The position numbers and the translations under genes were made by a program. A stretch of 64,000 nucleotides of DNA, from assembly GCA_964499445.1 (NCBI GenBank), contig CAZCLE010000002.1, positions 1-64,000 of the forward strand. Reading direction: 5' to 3'. The first letter of the stretch is position 1. Each line of letters begins with the position of its first letter. Positions 1 to 6,804 of the stretch are shown one piece after another. This DNA is from GCA-2688105 sp964499445 (GTDB lineage: Bacteria > Chloroflexota > Dehalococcoidia > Dehalococcoidales > GCA-2688105). The notes beneath the pieces were generated by a model. It was not told the origin of the DNA. It was given only the letters and a program-made list of their open reading frames with translations, and ran no database searches.

Positions 1-75
1 GGACTCGAACCGACACGAAGGTCGCCCTTCAACAGTTTTTGAGACTGCCGCGTCTACCTCTTCCGCCACTTCGGC
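1..75 (-). tRNA. tRNA-Leu (anticodon CAA), 3' end cut by window edge
   Basis: On the minus strand the sequence reads as a class II tRNA beginning GCCGAAGTGGCGGAA. The anticodon stem GCAGT/ACTGT closes a seven-base loop CTCAAAA with anticodon CAA (Leu, UUG codons). A variable arm and a T-loop (GGTTCGAGTCC) follow, then the window ends before the acceptor 3' strand. It is the last visible gene of a Phe-Gly-Leu tRNA cluster. Confidence 0.92.
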
Positions 76-86
76 GGGTACTTCTA

Positions 87-161
87 TGGAGCGGAAGACG
101 AGATTCGAACTCGCGACCTCCTCCTTGGCAAGGAGGCATTCTACCGCTGAACTACTTCCGC
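87..161 (-). tRNA. tRNA-Gly (anticodon GCC)
   Basis: Minus-strand cloverleaf with acceptor GCGGAAG pairing with CTTCCGC, anticodon stem CCTCC/GGAGG around loop TTGCCAA (anticodon GCC) and T-loop GTTCGAATC. The 3' TCCA (discriminator T plus CCA) is encoded. It lies 11 bases from tRNA-Leu and 12 from tRNA-Phe, so the three are probably one transcript. Confidence 0.96.
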
Positions 162-173
162 ACTGGTATTTTA

Positions 174-249
<76 letters not shown>

Positions 250-258
250 GCAAAGAGT

Positions 259-287
259 ATTTTAGCTTTTGGGGGTATGGGTGTCAA
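259..287 (-). promoter_or_regulatory. promoter of the tRNA cluster
   Basis: Minus strand: TTGACA (287-282), 17-base spacer, TAAAAT (264-259). The predicted start lies a few bases before the 5' end of tRNA-Phe at 249. This is a near-consensus housekeeping sigma promoter in the expected place. Confidence 0.85.
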
Positions 288-347
288 GAAAACGTTTACT
301 GGCTCGAATTTCCGATTATATAGCTGAGTTTTGTGCGGGTAGATTTT

Positions 348-905
348 TTATTGGTTTGAATTATTGCCTTCGCTAGAAGCTACCGCTAGGTTGCCGGTTG
401 TTGGCAAGACTCTACCGAAGAATTTTAACATACATCTATGTTCAGGTTCATATGGTAGCCAAGTGTCGCCAAAACTACTCCATTTGAGCTTTAATTTTTT
501 GCCTTCTGCTGCGATACAGACTGCGAGTTTTACACCACGAAGCTCAAAAGTTATCCAATATTGGCGATTTACAATAAGAACGATACTTTGAACTAGTTTG
601 ACCGGTATCCAGCCCGAACTTTCGTTGTCGGGAAGGGCTAAATCTCCTTCAACAAGACAAGTTTTGCTTGGTTTATCGTTGTGGTCTGTATAGATTCTGA
701 CGCTGTGCTTCTTATTAGGTTTATCGGTATACACCCACGAGACATAAATCTCTATTCCCGTTAGGTTATAACTTATACTTGGAGTATAACCTATGGCTGC
801 GCACTTGTTGTGAAACGACGGAGACTCATATTCAGCGAGTTCTTCGTTTTCATTGATGCCCTCAATAAATTGAATGGGACATAACTGTGAAAGTTCGTTC
901 TGCAT
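348..905 (-). CDS. hypothetical protein, 185 aa
   Basis: I do not recognise this protein. It starts at an ATG preceded by a good site (AGAGGAGG, six to seven bases away). It has no signal peptide and no membrane segment. The middle part (about residues 45-125) alternates short hydrophobic strands with a segment VRIYTDHNDKPSK followed by SGWIPVKL and YWITFEL. That layout recalls all-beta carbohydrate-binding-like or 'choice-of-anchor' domains, where an 'IYxDxxGxP' strand is common; this is a weak fold guess only. The tail (about residues 165-185) is low complexity, rich in Ser, Asn and Gly. It ends near the tRNA promoter and is followed upstream by a small membrane protein gene on the same strand, 23 bases away, so the two may be co-transcribed. 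Confidence 0.6.
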   Translation of the reverse strand: MQNELSQLCPIQFIEGINENEELAEYESPSFHNKCAAIGYTPSISYNLTGIEIYVSWVYTDKPNKKHSVRIYTDHNDKPSKTCLVEGDLALPDNESSGWIPVKLVQSIVLIVNRQYWITFELRGVKLAVCIAAEGKKLKLKWSSFGDTWLPYEPEHRCMLKFFGRVLPTTGNLAVASSEGNNSNQ

Positions 906-928
906 TGTGAGCCTCCTCTCTGCGACGC

Positions 929-1153
929 CTACATTCGTTTAATGTATTTTCTAAATACTTCTCGAAAATACCAAGCGAAGAAGGCAATACCACCTATAGC
1001 CCAAAACAGTTTCTTGCCTGCTTCTGGCACACCGAATAGAGTTTCCATAAACACGCCAGCAAGAAATATTCCCAACAGCGCTAACGCTGGTATTACAATA
1101 AATCTAGTAACGCCTTTTTGAAATTCGTTGTCGTATGACCGTCTAGGAGACAT
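929..1153 (-). CDS. small membrane protein, 74 aa
   Basis: Unrecognised small protein. It has a short basic and polar N-terminus (residues 1-15), a first hydrophobic segment (about 18-38, rich in Ala, Leu, Gly and Val), a short loop and a second one (about 48-63), then a basic tail ending KYIKRM. Two transmembrane helices with both ends positive suggest an inner-membrane hairpin. The AAGGA upstream directly abuts the ATG, so the ribosome site is poor. It is 23 bases upstream of the 185-aa gene on the same strand. Function unknown. Confidence 0.5.
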   Translation of the reverse strand: MSPRRSYDNEFQKGVTRFIVIPALALLGIFLAGVFMETLFGVPEAGKKLFWAIGGIAFFAWYFREVFRKYIKRM

Positions 1154-1175
1154 TCCTTCTTGTTAATTTTACCAC

Positions 1176-1216
1176 AAAAAGCCCGCTAGTCATAACGACC
1201 AACGGGCTTAGTTTTT
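1176..1216. terminator. bidirectional terminator-like hairpin
   Basis: AAGCCCG (1179-1185) pairs with CGGGCTT (1203-1209), with a small inner GTC/GAC stem. A run of five T follows on the minus strand, and TTTTT follows on the plus strand. On the minus strand it sits about 20 bases beyond the stop of the 25-codon micro-ORF at 1230-1307, so it would end that transcript and separate it from the membrane protein gene. Confidence 0.7.
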
Positions 1217-1229
1217 GGCTACCACAGTA

Positions 1230-1307
1230 TCAAACCACAATCGCCGCATAAATCCCCAAACCATCCTCAAACCTCACTGACCTTGTGTATCTTTCCACCA
1301 TCACCAT
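1230..1307 (-). CDS. micro-ORF A, 25 aa (pair with 1758-1832)
   Basis: Minus-strand ATG reading frame MVMVERYTRSVRFEDGL... ending in TGA, directly followed by a terminator. A second frame at 1758-1832 on the same strand encodes a clear homologue (MAMVERYTKSVRFEGSL...). The two differ mostly at third codon positions in the first half (GTG/GTA, TAC/TAT, ACA/ACT, TCA/TCG) plus conservative R/K and I/V changes, as expected if the peptide is or was selected. No strong ribosome site is visible. It is either a real micro-protein or the conserved end of a decayed gene. Function unknown. Confidence 0.4.
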   Translation of the reverse strand: MVMVERYTRSVRFEDGLGIYAAIVV

Positions 1308-1350
1308 ATCCGTTTTTAGTTAGCCGCATCTTGAGCGCAATATACTCGTC

Positions 1351-1381
1351 TTGACAGCTTCTCATTACCGGGTGCTATTAT
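1351..1381 (+). promoter_or_regulatory. probable promoter of the small lipoprotein gene
   Basis: TTGACA (1351-1356) and TATTAT (1376-1381) with a 19-base spacer, about 30 bases before the GTG start of the lipoprotein gene. The spacer is longer than ideal, so this is a moderate call. Confidence 0.45.
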
Positions 1382-1412
1382 GTCCAGGTAGCACCGGAAA
1401 AAGGAGAGAGAA

Positions 1413-1757
1413 GTGAGCAGATGTATCCTGGTAGCTCTGGTGGTGGCGGCATTTTTGCTTGGCGCTTGTGCCAAGTCCTCACCTGCCCCCGAGGGTAACT
1501 ATATTGCCTCCATTATACCGGAGGTGTTTGAGACAGCCAATTTTTGCGGTAACACCGTAGAACTGTGCAATCCTAGAGATGGCACGCGCGTATTTGAATA
1601 TGAAATCATAGAGGAGGGAACCAAGATTCAGCTTACCAATGTGGAGACAGGAGATACCTGTACCCGGAACTTCAAATATATCGTAAAGACCACCGAGTCT
1701 GGAGAAATGCACCACGAGGTAGTGATTATCGGCGCTTTGATATATTATCCTGAGTAA
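1413..1757 (+). CDS. small lipoprotein, 114 aa
   Basis: Starts at GTG (1413) behind AAGGAGAG at 1401-1408. The N-terminus is a lipoprotein signal: a short basic start, a hydrophobic stretch (residues 5-15) and lipobox LGAC with Cys19 as the lipid-modified residue. The mature part (about 95 aa) is soluble, with three Cys (in FCGN, ELCN and TCTR) that may form disulfides outside the membrane. I do not recognise the family. It is flanked on both sides by homologous micro-ORFs on the opposite strand, and its stop abuts the stop of the right-hand one. This arrangement suggests a small inserted or duplicated cassette. Confidence 0.6.
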   Translation: MSRCILVALVVAAFLLGACAKSSPAPEGNYIASIIPEVFETANFCGNTVELCNPRDGTRVFEYEIIEEGTKIQLTNVETGDTCTRNFKYIVKTTESGEMHHEVVIIGALIYYPE

Positions 1758-1832
1758 CTACCAAGACGCCACATAAACCCTCAAACTACCCTCAAACCTC
1801 ACCGACTTAGTATATCTTTCTACCATAGCCAT
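1758..1832 (-). CDS. micro-ORF B, 24 aa (pair with 1230-1307)
   Basis: Minus-strand ATG frame beginning MAMVERYTKSVRFEGSL and ending SW with TAG. It is homologous to micro-ORF A over its first 20 or so residues, mostly by synonymous differences. A GGGA lies a few bases upstream as a weak ribosome site. Its stop touches the stop of the lipoprotein gene, so the two converge. It is real or the relic of a repeated gene; function unknown. Confidence 0.38.
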   Translation of the reverse strand: MAMVERYTKSVRFEGSLRVYVASW

Positions 1833-1886
1833 AGATTCCCATCAACCTAATCGTTTTATACTGGAAGATGGTATATTATTGAATAA

Positions 1887-3131
1887 ATGCCGATGAAGCC
1901 ATCTATTACTAATAGCCAGCCGGTAAACCGGGGCAAGATTTTTGGTCTTAACCCCAATGTGTTCTTCCTGGGCATAGTCAGTCTGCTAACCGATGTCTCC
2001 AGCGAGATGATTTTTACCCTGGTCCCTCTCTTCTTGTCCAATGTTCTGGGGGCAGCCGCCCCTATTATCGGCCTTATCGGGGGCTTGTCTGAGGGCGCTG
2101 ACGCTATCTTCAGGATATTCAGCGGCTGGATTAGCGATAGGGTTGGTAAGCGTAAGTCGCTGGCGGTACTGGGCTACAGCATTTCTACAGTCGCCAAGCC
2201 CTTTATGTATCTGGCTTCGACCTGGGGTGCCGTCCTGGCGGTCAGGTTTAGCGATAGGGTAGGGAAGGGCATCCGCACTTCGCCACGTGATGCCCTGATT
2301 GCTGATTCAGTGTCGGCTGGAGAGAGGGGCAGAGGCTTCGGATTGCACCGGGCTATGGATACCTTCGGTGCTGTCCTTGGGCTGGCTATCGTAGCTATTA
2401 TTGTATATCTGGTTCAGGGTGGGGGGTTAAAGCTTAGCTTAGGGACCTATCAATGGCTGGTATTGGTAGGCGTCGTGCCGGCGGTGTTAGCCGTAATAGT
2501 GCTGCTTATCTTTGTGCGAGAGCGGAGAAAGGAGCCTTCGTTAGTAGGTAGTTCTCATAGCCGGTTGACTTTGAGTGGATTGATGGCTGGCTTTGACACT
2601 CGTTTCAAGGTATTTCTGGCTATTATGGCGGTGTTTACTCTGGGTAATTCCAGCGATTTCTTTGTCATACTACGGGCACAAAATCTAGGCTCACCTGTCC
2701 TCTATGTGGTATTGATGCTGGTGCTATTTAATGTTACCTATGCCGTTACTTCTTTACCCGCCGGGATACTATCGGACAGGGTAGGGAGGCGACGGGTTAT
2801 TACCCTGGGCTGGTTGATTTATGTTCTGGTTTACATGGGGTTCGCTATGGCATCAAGCCTGTGGCAGGTATGGCTGCTCTTTGCCTGCTATGGAATCTAC
2901 TATGGAATAGTTGAGGGAGTAGCCCGGGCTTTTGTCGCCGATTTAGTCCCCGAGGAAAAGAGGGGAACCGCCTATGGTCTGTATCATGGTGTGGTCGGTC
3001 TCACCCTTCTGCCGGCCAGCCTGATTGCCGGCTGGCTGTGGCAGGCAGTAAGCCCAGCCGCTCCTTTTTACTTCGGCGCTGGACTTGCTTTTATAGCCAT
3101 GCTGGGTATGATGGCGTTGATTAGGGAGTAG
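1887..3131 (+). CDS. MFS transporter, 414 aa
   Basis: Major facilitator superfamily permease of the group whose first helix reads SLLTDVSSEMI. About twelve hydrophobic helices are visible in two halves. The loop 2-3 signature appears as SGWISDRVGKRK in the N-half and as AGILSDRVGRRR in the C-half. A conserved GKGIRTSPRDALI loop follows helix 4. Substrate is unknown. ATG 1887 is used; a second ATG lies two codons on. No ribosome site precedes it, but TATATT at 1872-1877 would place the transcript start within a few bases of the ATG, so translation may be leaderless. It converges with panC, 9 bases away. Confidence 0.85.
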   Translation: MPMKPSITNSQPVNRGKIFGLNPNVFFLGIVSLLTDVSSEMIFTLVPLFLSNVLGAAAPIIGLIGGLSEGADAIFRIFSGWISDRVGKRKSLAVLGYSISTVAKPFMYLASTWGAVLAVRFSDRVGKGIRTSPRDALIADSVSAGERGRGFGLHRAMDTFGAVLGLAIVAIIVYLVQGGGLKLSLGTYQWLVLVGVVPAVLAVIVLLIFVRERRKEPSLVGSSHSRLTLSGLMAGFDTRFKVFLAIMAVFTLGNSSDFFVILRAQNLGSPVLYVVLMLVLFNVTYAVTSLPAGILSDRVGRRRVITLGWLIYVLVYMGFAMASSLWQVWLLFACYGIYYGIVEGVARAFVADLVPEEKRGTAYGLYHGVVGLTLLPASLIAGWLWQAVSPAAPFYFGAGLAFIAMLGMMALIRE

Positions 3132-3140
3132 GACTCTAAC

Positions 3141-3974
3141 TTATTGTAAAACTATATTATCTATCAGCCTGGTCTTACCGATTCTTACCGCCAGTGAGAC
3201 CAGAGCCGGGGGATTGACCCTGTCTAGTTCGTCCAGGGTCTCGGCATCAGCTACGCTGACATAGTCAATATTTGCCAGCGGCTGTTTACAGATGAGGTCT
3301 ATCATCTGTTGGCGGATGGTTTGGGCGTCTTTCTCACCCTGCGACCATAGTTTTTGAGCCAGACCGAGTGATTGGTAGAGGACTATCGCTGCCCGGCGCT
3401 GTTCAGGGTTAAGGTAGGTATTACGACTGCTCATTGCCAGACCATCTGGCTCACGCACGGTGGGCACGGTAACTATTTCCAGGTTCATATTCAGGTCAGC
3501 CACCATCTTTTTGATAACTATTAGCTGCTGGGCATCCTTCTGCCCGAAGTAGGCTCTGGTCGGCTGGATGATGTTGAATAGCTTGGCGCAGATGGTAGCT
3601 ACCCCCCGGAAATGACCAGGGCGGGAAGCGCCTTCTAATCGTTCCGTAACCTTGTCCACCTCCACCCAGCTATTGAACTGTGACGGGTACATCTCAGCCT
3701 GGGAGGGCATAAAGACAATGTCAGTCCTTTCCTTTTCTAACCAAGCCAGGTCGCGCTGGATGTCACGGGGGTAGCGGTTAAAGTCTTCCTGGGGACCAAA
3801 TTGAGTTGGGTTAACAAATATGCTGACTACCACCGAGGGGTTTTCCTCTCTGGCTCGTCTGACCAGAGATAAATGTCCTTCGTGGATATAGCCCATAGTA
3901 GGCACAAAGCCAACCGGCTCAGCAAGTGGCTGTCTGAGCCGTTTCATGTCATCTATTTTTTCAATAACTTTCAT
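3141..3974 (-). CDS. panC: pantoate--beta-alanine ligase
   Basis: Cytosolic enzyme joining pantoate and beta-alanine with ATP to give pantothenate. At 277 aa it is the usual length. Visible family signatures: VPTMGYIHEGHLSLVRRA (HIGH-like, with the ATP-binding His residues), VVSIFVNPTQFGPQEDFNRYPR, HFRGVATICAKLFNI, AYFGQKDAQQL and the SSRNTYL motif that closes over the active site. It is the last gene of the DUF2520-panD-panB-panC set on the minus strand, but about 390 bases of repeated hairpins separate it from panB. No clear ribosome site precedes the ATG at 3974. Confidence 0.97.
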   Translation of the reverse strand: MKVIEKIDDMKRLRQPLAEPVGFVPTMGYIHEGHLSLVRRAREENPSVVVSIFVNPTQFGPQEDFNRYPRDIQRDLAWLEKERTDIVFMPSQAEMYPSQFNSWVEVDKVTERLEGASRPGHFRGVATICAKLFNIIQPTRAYFGQKDAQQLIVIKKMVADLNMNLEIVTVPTVREPDGLAMSSRNTYLNPEQRRAAIVLYQSLGLAQKLWSQGEKDAQTIRQQMIDLICKQPLANIDYVSVADAETLDELDRVNPPALVSLAVRIGKTRLIDNIVLQ

Positions 3975-4010
3975 AGAGGGTGTTTCTACCTTACCCCCTT
4001 TAGACTTTTA

Positions 4011-4335
4011 TTAGGTAACCCCATCCCCTTTATCCCCTTCCCCTTGATAAGGGGATGGGGAGAGGATTTTTAAAGAGGGGGCGGAGCCCCCTCTTAGACT
4101 CCCCCTTATTTTTTCTCCTTCAAAGGAGAGAGGAAATGGATATGTAAGAGAGGCGAAGCTTCTCTTTGACTCTCCTTTATATTTTCTCCTTCAAAGGAGA
4201 GAGGGAGTTTTATTAGAAAGGGCTTCGCCCCTTAAACCCCCGTTGATGAACAACCTTATTGTCAATAGTGTTCTTATACAAAGGGGAGAGGAACTGGATA
4301 TGTAAGAGGGGCTTCGCCCCTTCAAACTTCCCCTG
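4011..4335. repeat. cluster of imperfect hairpin repeats between panB and panC
   Basis: This 394-base gap (3975-4368) contains no gene. It holds a 12-bp stem CCCCATCCCCTT (4019-4030) / AAGGGGATGGGG (4049-4060), a 10-bp stem AAGAGGGGGC (4073-4082) / GCCCCCTCTT (4086-4095), and then about three copies of a 60-75-base unit. Each unit has a CTCCTT-AAGGAG palindrome, a GGATATGTAAGAG-type segment (copies near 4137 and 4296), and a GGGGCTTCGCCCC-type hairpin (near 4155, 4220 and 4310). It looks like a degenerate tandem interspersed-repeat array. It may weaken panC transcription or stabilise mRNA ends. Confidence 0.75.
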
Positions 4336-4368
4336 ATAGACGACCGCTTGGGCTGATAGGGAAGTAGC

Positions 4369-5199
4369 TTATCTAGTTAGCTTGGCTAATACGCTTTCGT
4401 CCATGGAGAAGCTTTGTTCTTCAGTGGGGAAGCTGCCGGCTTTTACCTCAGTGTAATATTGGGCAAGGGCACTTGACATAATATCAGAAAGTTTAATGTA
4501 CTGCTTGGTATGCTTGGGGACAAAGTCGGTATACCAGCCCAGGATGTCGTTGATAATCTGAACCTGACCATCGCAGCCTACGCCAGCACCAATGCCGATG
4601 GTGGGAACGCTTAATTTTTGGGTAATAAGGGTGGCTAGGGGAGTGGGGACGGTCTCCATGAGGACAGCAAAGGCTCCAGCTTCTTCCAGGGCTAGGGCGT
4701 CCTTAATCATCTTGCCGGCGGCTTCCGGGGTTCTCCCCTGTATCTTGTATCCACCCAGTTGGTGAATTGACTGGGGAGTAAGCCCAATGTGACCCATAAC
4801 CGGTATTCCACAATTGACGATACTTCTTACCCTGTCGGCTACGGTTACGCCACCTTCAAGCTTAATTGCCTGGGCGCCACCTTCCTGAATAAAACGGGCA
4901 GCATTGCGCTGGGCGTCTGAGATACTGGTATGGTAGGTCATAAAGGGCATATCACCAATCACCATTGCCTGCTTGGTGCCTCTGACCACGGCCTTGGTAT
5001 GGTGTATCATCTCATCCATAGTTACCGGTATGGTTGATTCATAACCCAGGACTACCATACCCAGGCTATCCCCAACCAGGATTAGCGGTATGCCTACCTC
5101 ATCAACTATCTTGGCTGTTGAATAGTCATAGGCGGTGAGCATAGCAATTTTCTCACCCCTTTGCTTCATATTCTTAATTTGGTCTATAGTGATACGCAT
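4369..5199 (-). CDS. panB: 3-methyl-2-oxobutanoate hydroxymethyltransferase
   Basis: Ketopantoate hydroxymethyltransferase: transfers a one-carbon unit from methylene-tetrahydrofolate to 2-oxoisovalerate, the first committed step of pantothenate synthesis. At 276 aa it is full length and TIM-barrel-like. Visible motifs: MLTAYDYSTAKIVDEVGI near the start, LVGDSLGMVVLGYEST (metal-binding Asp), VIGDMPFMTYH, LEGG, GHIGLTPQS and GIGAGVGCDGQVQI. It starts at ATG 5199 behind AAAGGAGA. It lies 11 bases downstream of panD. Confidence 0.98.
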   Translation of the reverse strand: MRITIDQIKNMKQRGEKIAMLTAYDYSTAKIVDEVGIPLILVGDSLGMVVLGYESTIPVTMDEMIHHTKAVVRGTKQAMVIGDMPFMTYHTSISDAQRNAARFIQEGGAQAIKLEGGVTVADRVRSIVNCGIPVMGHIGLTPQSIHQLGGYKIQGRTPEAAGKMIKDALALEEAGAFAVLMETVPTPLATLITQKLSVPTIGIGAGVGCDGQVQIINDILGWYTDFVPKHTKQYIKLSDIMSSALAQYYTEVKAGSFPTEEQSFSMDESVLAKLTR

Positions 5200-5210
5200 T
5201 GGTTTCTCCT

Positions 5211-5588
5211 TTAGAAAGGTATGATCTCGACGGCTCGTTTAGTTTCAGTGATGGTGTTTTTGGCATCAACATATACCAGTTTGGGTAAAGAATGGCGAGC
5301 CTGGTCATCATCAATATGGCAGTAGGACAGGATGATAACAATATCTCCCTTGGCGGCTAGTCTGGCGGCGGCGCCATTCAGGCAGATTTCGCCGTTGCCT
5401 CTGGTCCCTTCAAAGGCATAGCTGCTAAAACGGGCACCATTGTTGATATTTAACACCTGCACCTGCTCGTAGGGGAGGATGTCGGCCTCTTCCATAAGCT
5501 TCTGGTCAATAGTAATGCTGCCTTCGTAATCAATGTTGAGGTCGGTAACCCTGGCTCGGTGGATTTTACTTTTAAGCATTATTCTCAT
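5211..5588 (-). CDS. panD: aspartate 1-decarboxylase proenzyme
   Basis: Pyruvoyl enzyme making beta-alanine from aspartate. The first residues MLKSKIHRARVTDLNIDYEGS match the family, with the self-cleavage site between Gly23 and Ser24 and the helper Tyr, Lys and Arg residues nearby. At 125 aa it has the usual length. ATG 5588 follows a G-rich site (GGGGGG); an ATG three codons in is an alternative. It lies between the DUF2520 gene (28-base gap) and panB. Confidence 0.97.
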   Translation of the reverse strand: MRIMLKSKIHRARVTDLNIDYEGSITIDQKLMEEADILPYEQVQVLNINNGARFSSYAFEGTRGNGEICLNGAAARLAAKGDIVIILSYCHIDDDQARHSLPKLVYVDAKNTITETKRAVEIIPF

Positions 5589-5616
5589 CAGGCCCCCCTT
5601 GATAATTGGTTTTTAT

Positions 5617-6480
5617 TTAGTCGGGTTGTTTTAATATAGCCTCCAGCTCTTGTGCCTGGTGCTGGTTTATTCTCCCCTTAGCCTGAGCAATAGGGATGGT
5701 TTGCCGCCCCAGTTCCCGATAGGTGGAAAGCAGGTCAGGGGCTGTTTTTTGTAGAGCCTCAAGGTGCTTCTTGATAGTCCCGGTGTCACCACGGGCAATT
5801 GGTCCGGTGAGGCATTGGGGTATACCAACGGTATCAATATTGTGAATCGTCCCCCGTATCAGTGGTAGTAGAGCCTGGGTAGCTTGATGTGGCGGGATGG
5901 CGAAGGTTTGCCATAGGTCGGCAGCTAGCTTGACCAGAGTTACCATATAGTTGCAGGCGATGATGGCAGCGGCGTGGTAGATTACCTTATCCTCTGCCTT
6001 TAGCTCTATCCAATGACCGCCAAGAGCGGTAGCCATGTCCTTGAGGGTGTTTAGTAGGGGCTCCTCAGCCTCAAGGGTGAAGGTTGAGCCGGGCATGTTT
6101 TCTATAGCCTGTCTTACGCTGGCAAATGTCTGAAGAGGGTGGAAGACGCCGGTGTGAGCACCTTGTTTCTGAGCTGGCTCCAGAATGTCGGTTGAATCAG
6201 CGCCACTGCAGTGAACTACACTCTGCCCGGCGTGCCATTGTATTGTCGAGGCTGCATCAGCAATAGTATCATCCGGGGTAGTAATAAAGACAAGCTCGGC
6301 AGTGTCAGCCACCGCTTGATTGTTATTCAAGGCTTGGCAATCGCTGACTGCCTGCGCCAGGCTTTTAGCTGAAGCCTGGCTCCGGCTGGATACAGCTACC
6401 ACACGGTAGCCCTTACTGCTCAACCTGACCGCCAGGGCAGTGCCTACCGTTCCCGCTCCAATAAAGCCCAATCTAAGCAT
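5617..6480 (-). CDS. Rossmann-fold DUF2520 protein, candidate ketopantoate reductase
   Basis: The N-terminal Rossmann domain (about residues 1-115) has the dinucleotide motif GFIGAGTVGTALA and an AVSSRS segment after the second strand, which suggests NADP preference. The C-terminal half is the helical DUF2520 domain (HPLQTFAS, HAAAIIACNYMVTLV, LTGPIARGDTGTI), the same overall plan as 6-phosphogluconate dehydrogenase-like and ketopantoate reductases. It is the first gene behind the tandem pan RNA motif and heads panD-panB-panC, while no panE is visible in the window. The inference is that it supplies ketopantoate reduction or a related step. The family's function is not settled, so the name stays descriptive. 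No strong ribosome site is seen. Confidence 0.85.
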   Translation of the reverse strand: MLRLGFIGAGTVGTALAVRLSSKGYRVVAVSSRSQASAKSLAQAVSDCQALNNNQAVADTAELVFITTPDDTIADAASTIQWHAGQSVVHCSGADSTDILEPAQKQGAHTGVFHPLQTFASVRQAIENMPGSTFTLEAEEPLLNTLKDMATALGGHWIELKAEDKVIYHAAAIIACNYMVTLVKLAADLWQTFAIPPHQATQALLPLIRGTIHNIDTVGIPQCLTGPIARGDTGTIKKHLEALQKTAPDLLSTYRELGRQTIPIAQAKGRINQHQAQELEAILKQPD

Positions 6481-6508
6481 TTTAGTTTTTCACTGAGCCA
6501 AGCTCACA

Positions 6509-6544
6509 TAAAAATGCCTTCTCCGACACAGCTAGAGAAGGCAT
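6509..6544 (-). terminator. leader terminator upstream of the pan operon
   Basis: Minus strand: ATGCCTTCT (6544-6536) pairs with AGAAGGCAT (6522-6514) across a 13-base loop, followed by a run of T (6514-6510). It lies between the pan RNA motifs and the first coding gene, the position expected for a regulated leader terminator. Confidence 0.75.
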
Positions 6545-6568
6545 CCAAAAAACCAGTTTTAATTTTTT

Positions 6569-6598
6569 GCCGTCTCGGTCGTATCCGATCCAAGCGAC
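6569..6598 (-). ncRNA. pan RNA motif, copy 2
   Basis: Read on the minus strand: outer stem GTCG/CGGC, a bulged A on the 3' side, middle stem CTTGG/CCGAG, a bulged A on the 5' side, inner stem TCG/CGA and loop GATA. The same architecture with different bases occurs in copy 1, so the pairs covary. Two conserved bulged adenines, frequent tandem occurrence and location before pan genes are the published hallmarks of the pan motif, which is known from Chloroflexi, Firmicutes and deltaproteobacteria. Confidence 0.85.
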
Positions 6599-6624
6599 TT
6601 AGGTTATTAAAGATAATTTTTAAG

Positions 6625-6651
6625 AGCTCACCGCCAGACTGGTCGATGGCT
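6625..6651 (-). ncRNA. pan RNA motif, copy 1
   Basis: Minus strand: outer stem AGC/GCT, bulged A on the 3' side, middle stem CATCG/CGGTG (one T-G pair), bulged A on the 5' side, inner stem CCA/TGG and a three-base loop. It is the first of two such stem-loops, starting about 12 bases after the predicted transcript start. Together with copy 2 and the downstream terminator it forms the leader of the pantothenate operon. Confidence 0.85.
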
Positions 6652-6670
6652 AATAACTACTGTCGATTTT

Positions 6671-6699
6671 ATTGTATAAGGCTAAGTCTGGTTTGTCAA
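6671..6699 (-). promoter_or_regulatory. promoter of the pantothenate operon
   Basis: Minus strand TTGACA (6699-6694), 17-base spacer, TACAAT (6676-6671). The predicted start near 6664 gives a leader of about 180 bases containing both pan motifs and the terminator. Confidence 0.88.
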
Positions 6700-6749
6700 T
6701 AGTTGCATACTTTTAGGGACGTGAGAAAGTCTTTAATTGTGTTGCCGTC

Positions 6750-6777
6750 TTGAAGCTAGGGCAAAATAATGTATAAT
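6750..6777 (+). promoter_or_regulatory. promoter of NYN-domain gene 1
   Basis: TTGAAG (6750-6755), 16-base spacer, TATAAT (6772-6777). The -10 box overlaps an upstream in-frame ATG at 6769, which supports the later ATG at 6805 as the real start. It is divergent from the pan operon promoter. Confidence 0.7.
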
Positions 6778-6804
6778 GTCTTGAGAAGAATAAGGAGGCA
6801 CAAG

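Noticed and set aside
4100..4335. CRISPR array
   Set aside because: The repeats are palindromic, degenerate and lack equal unique spacers; no cas genes are near.
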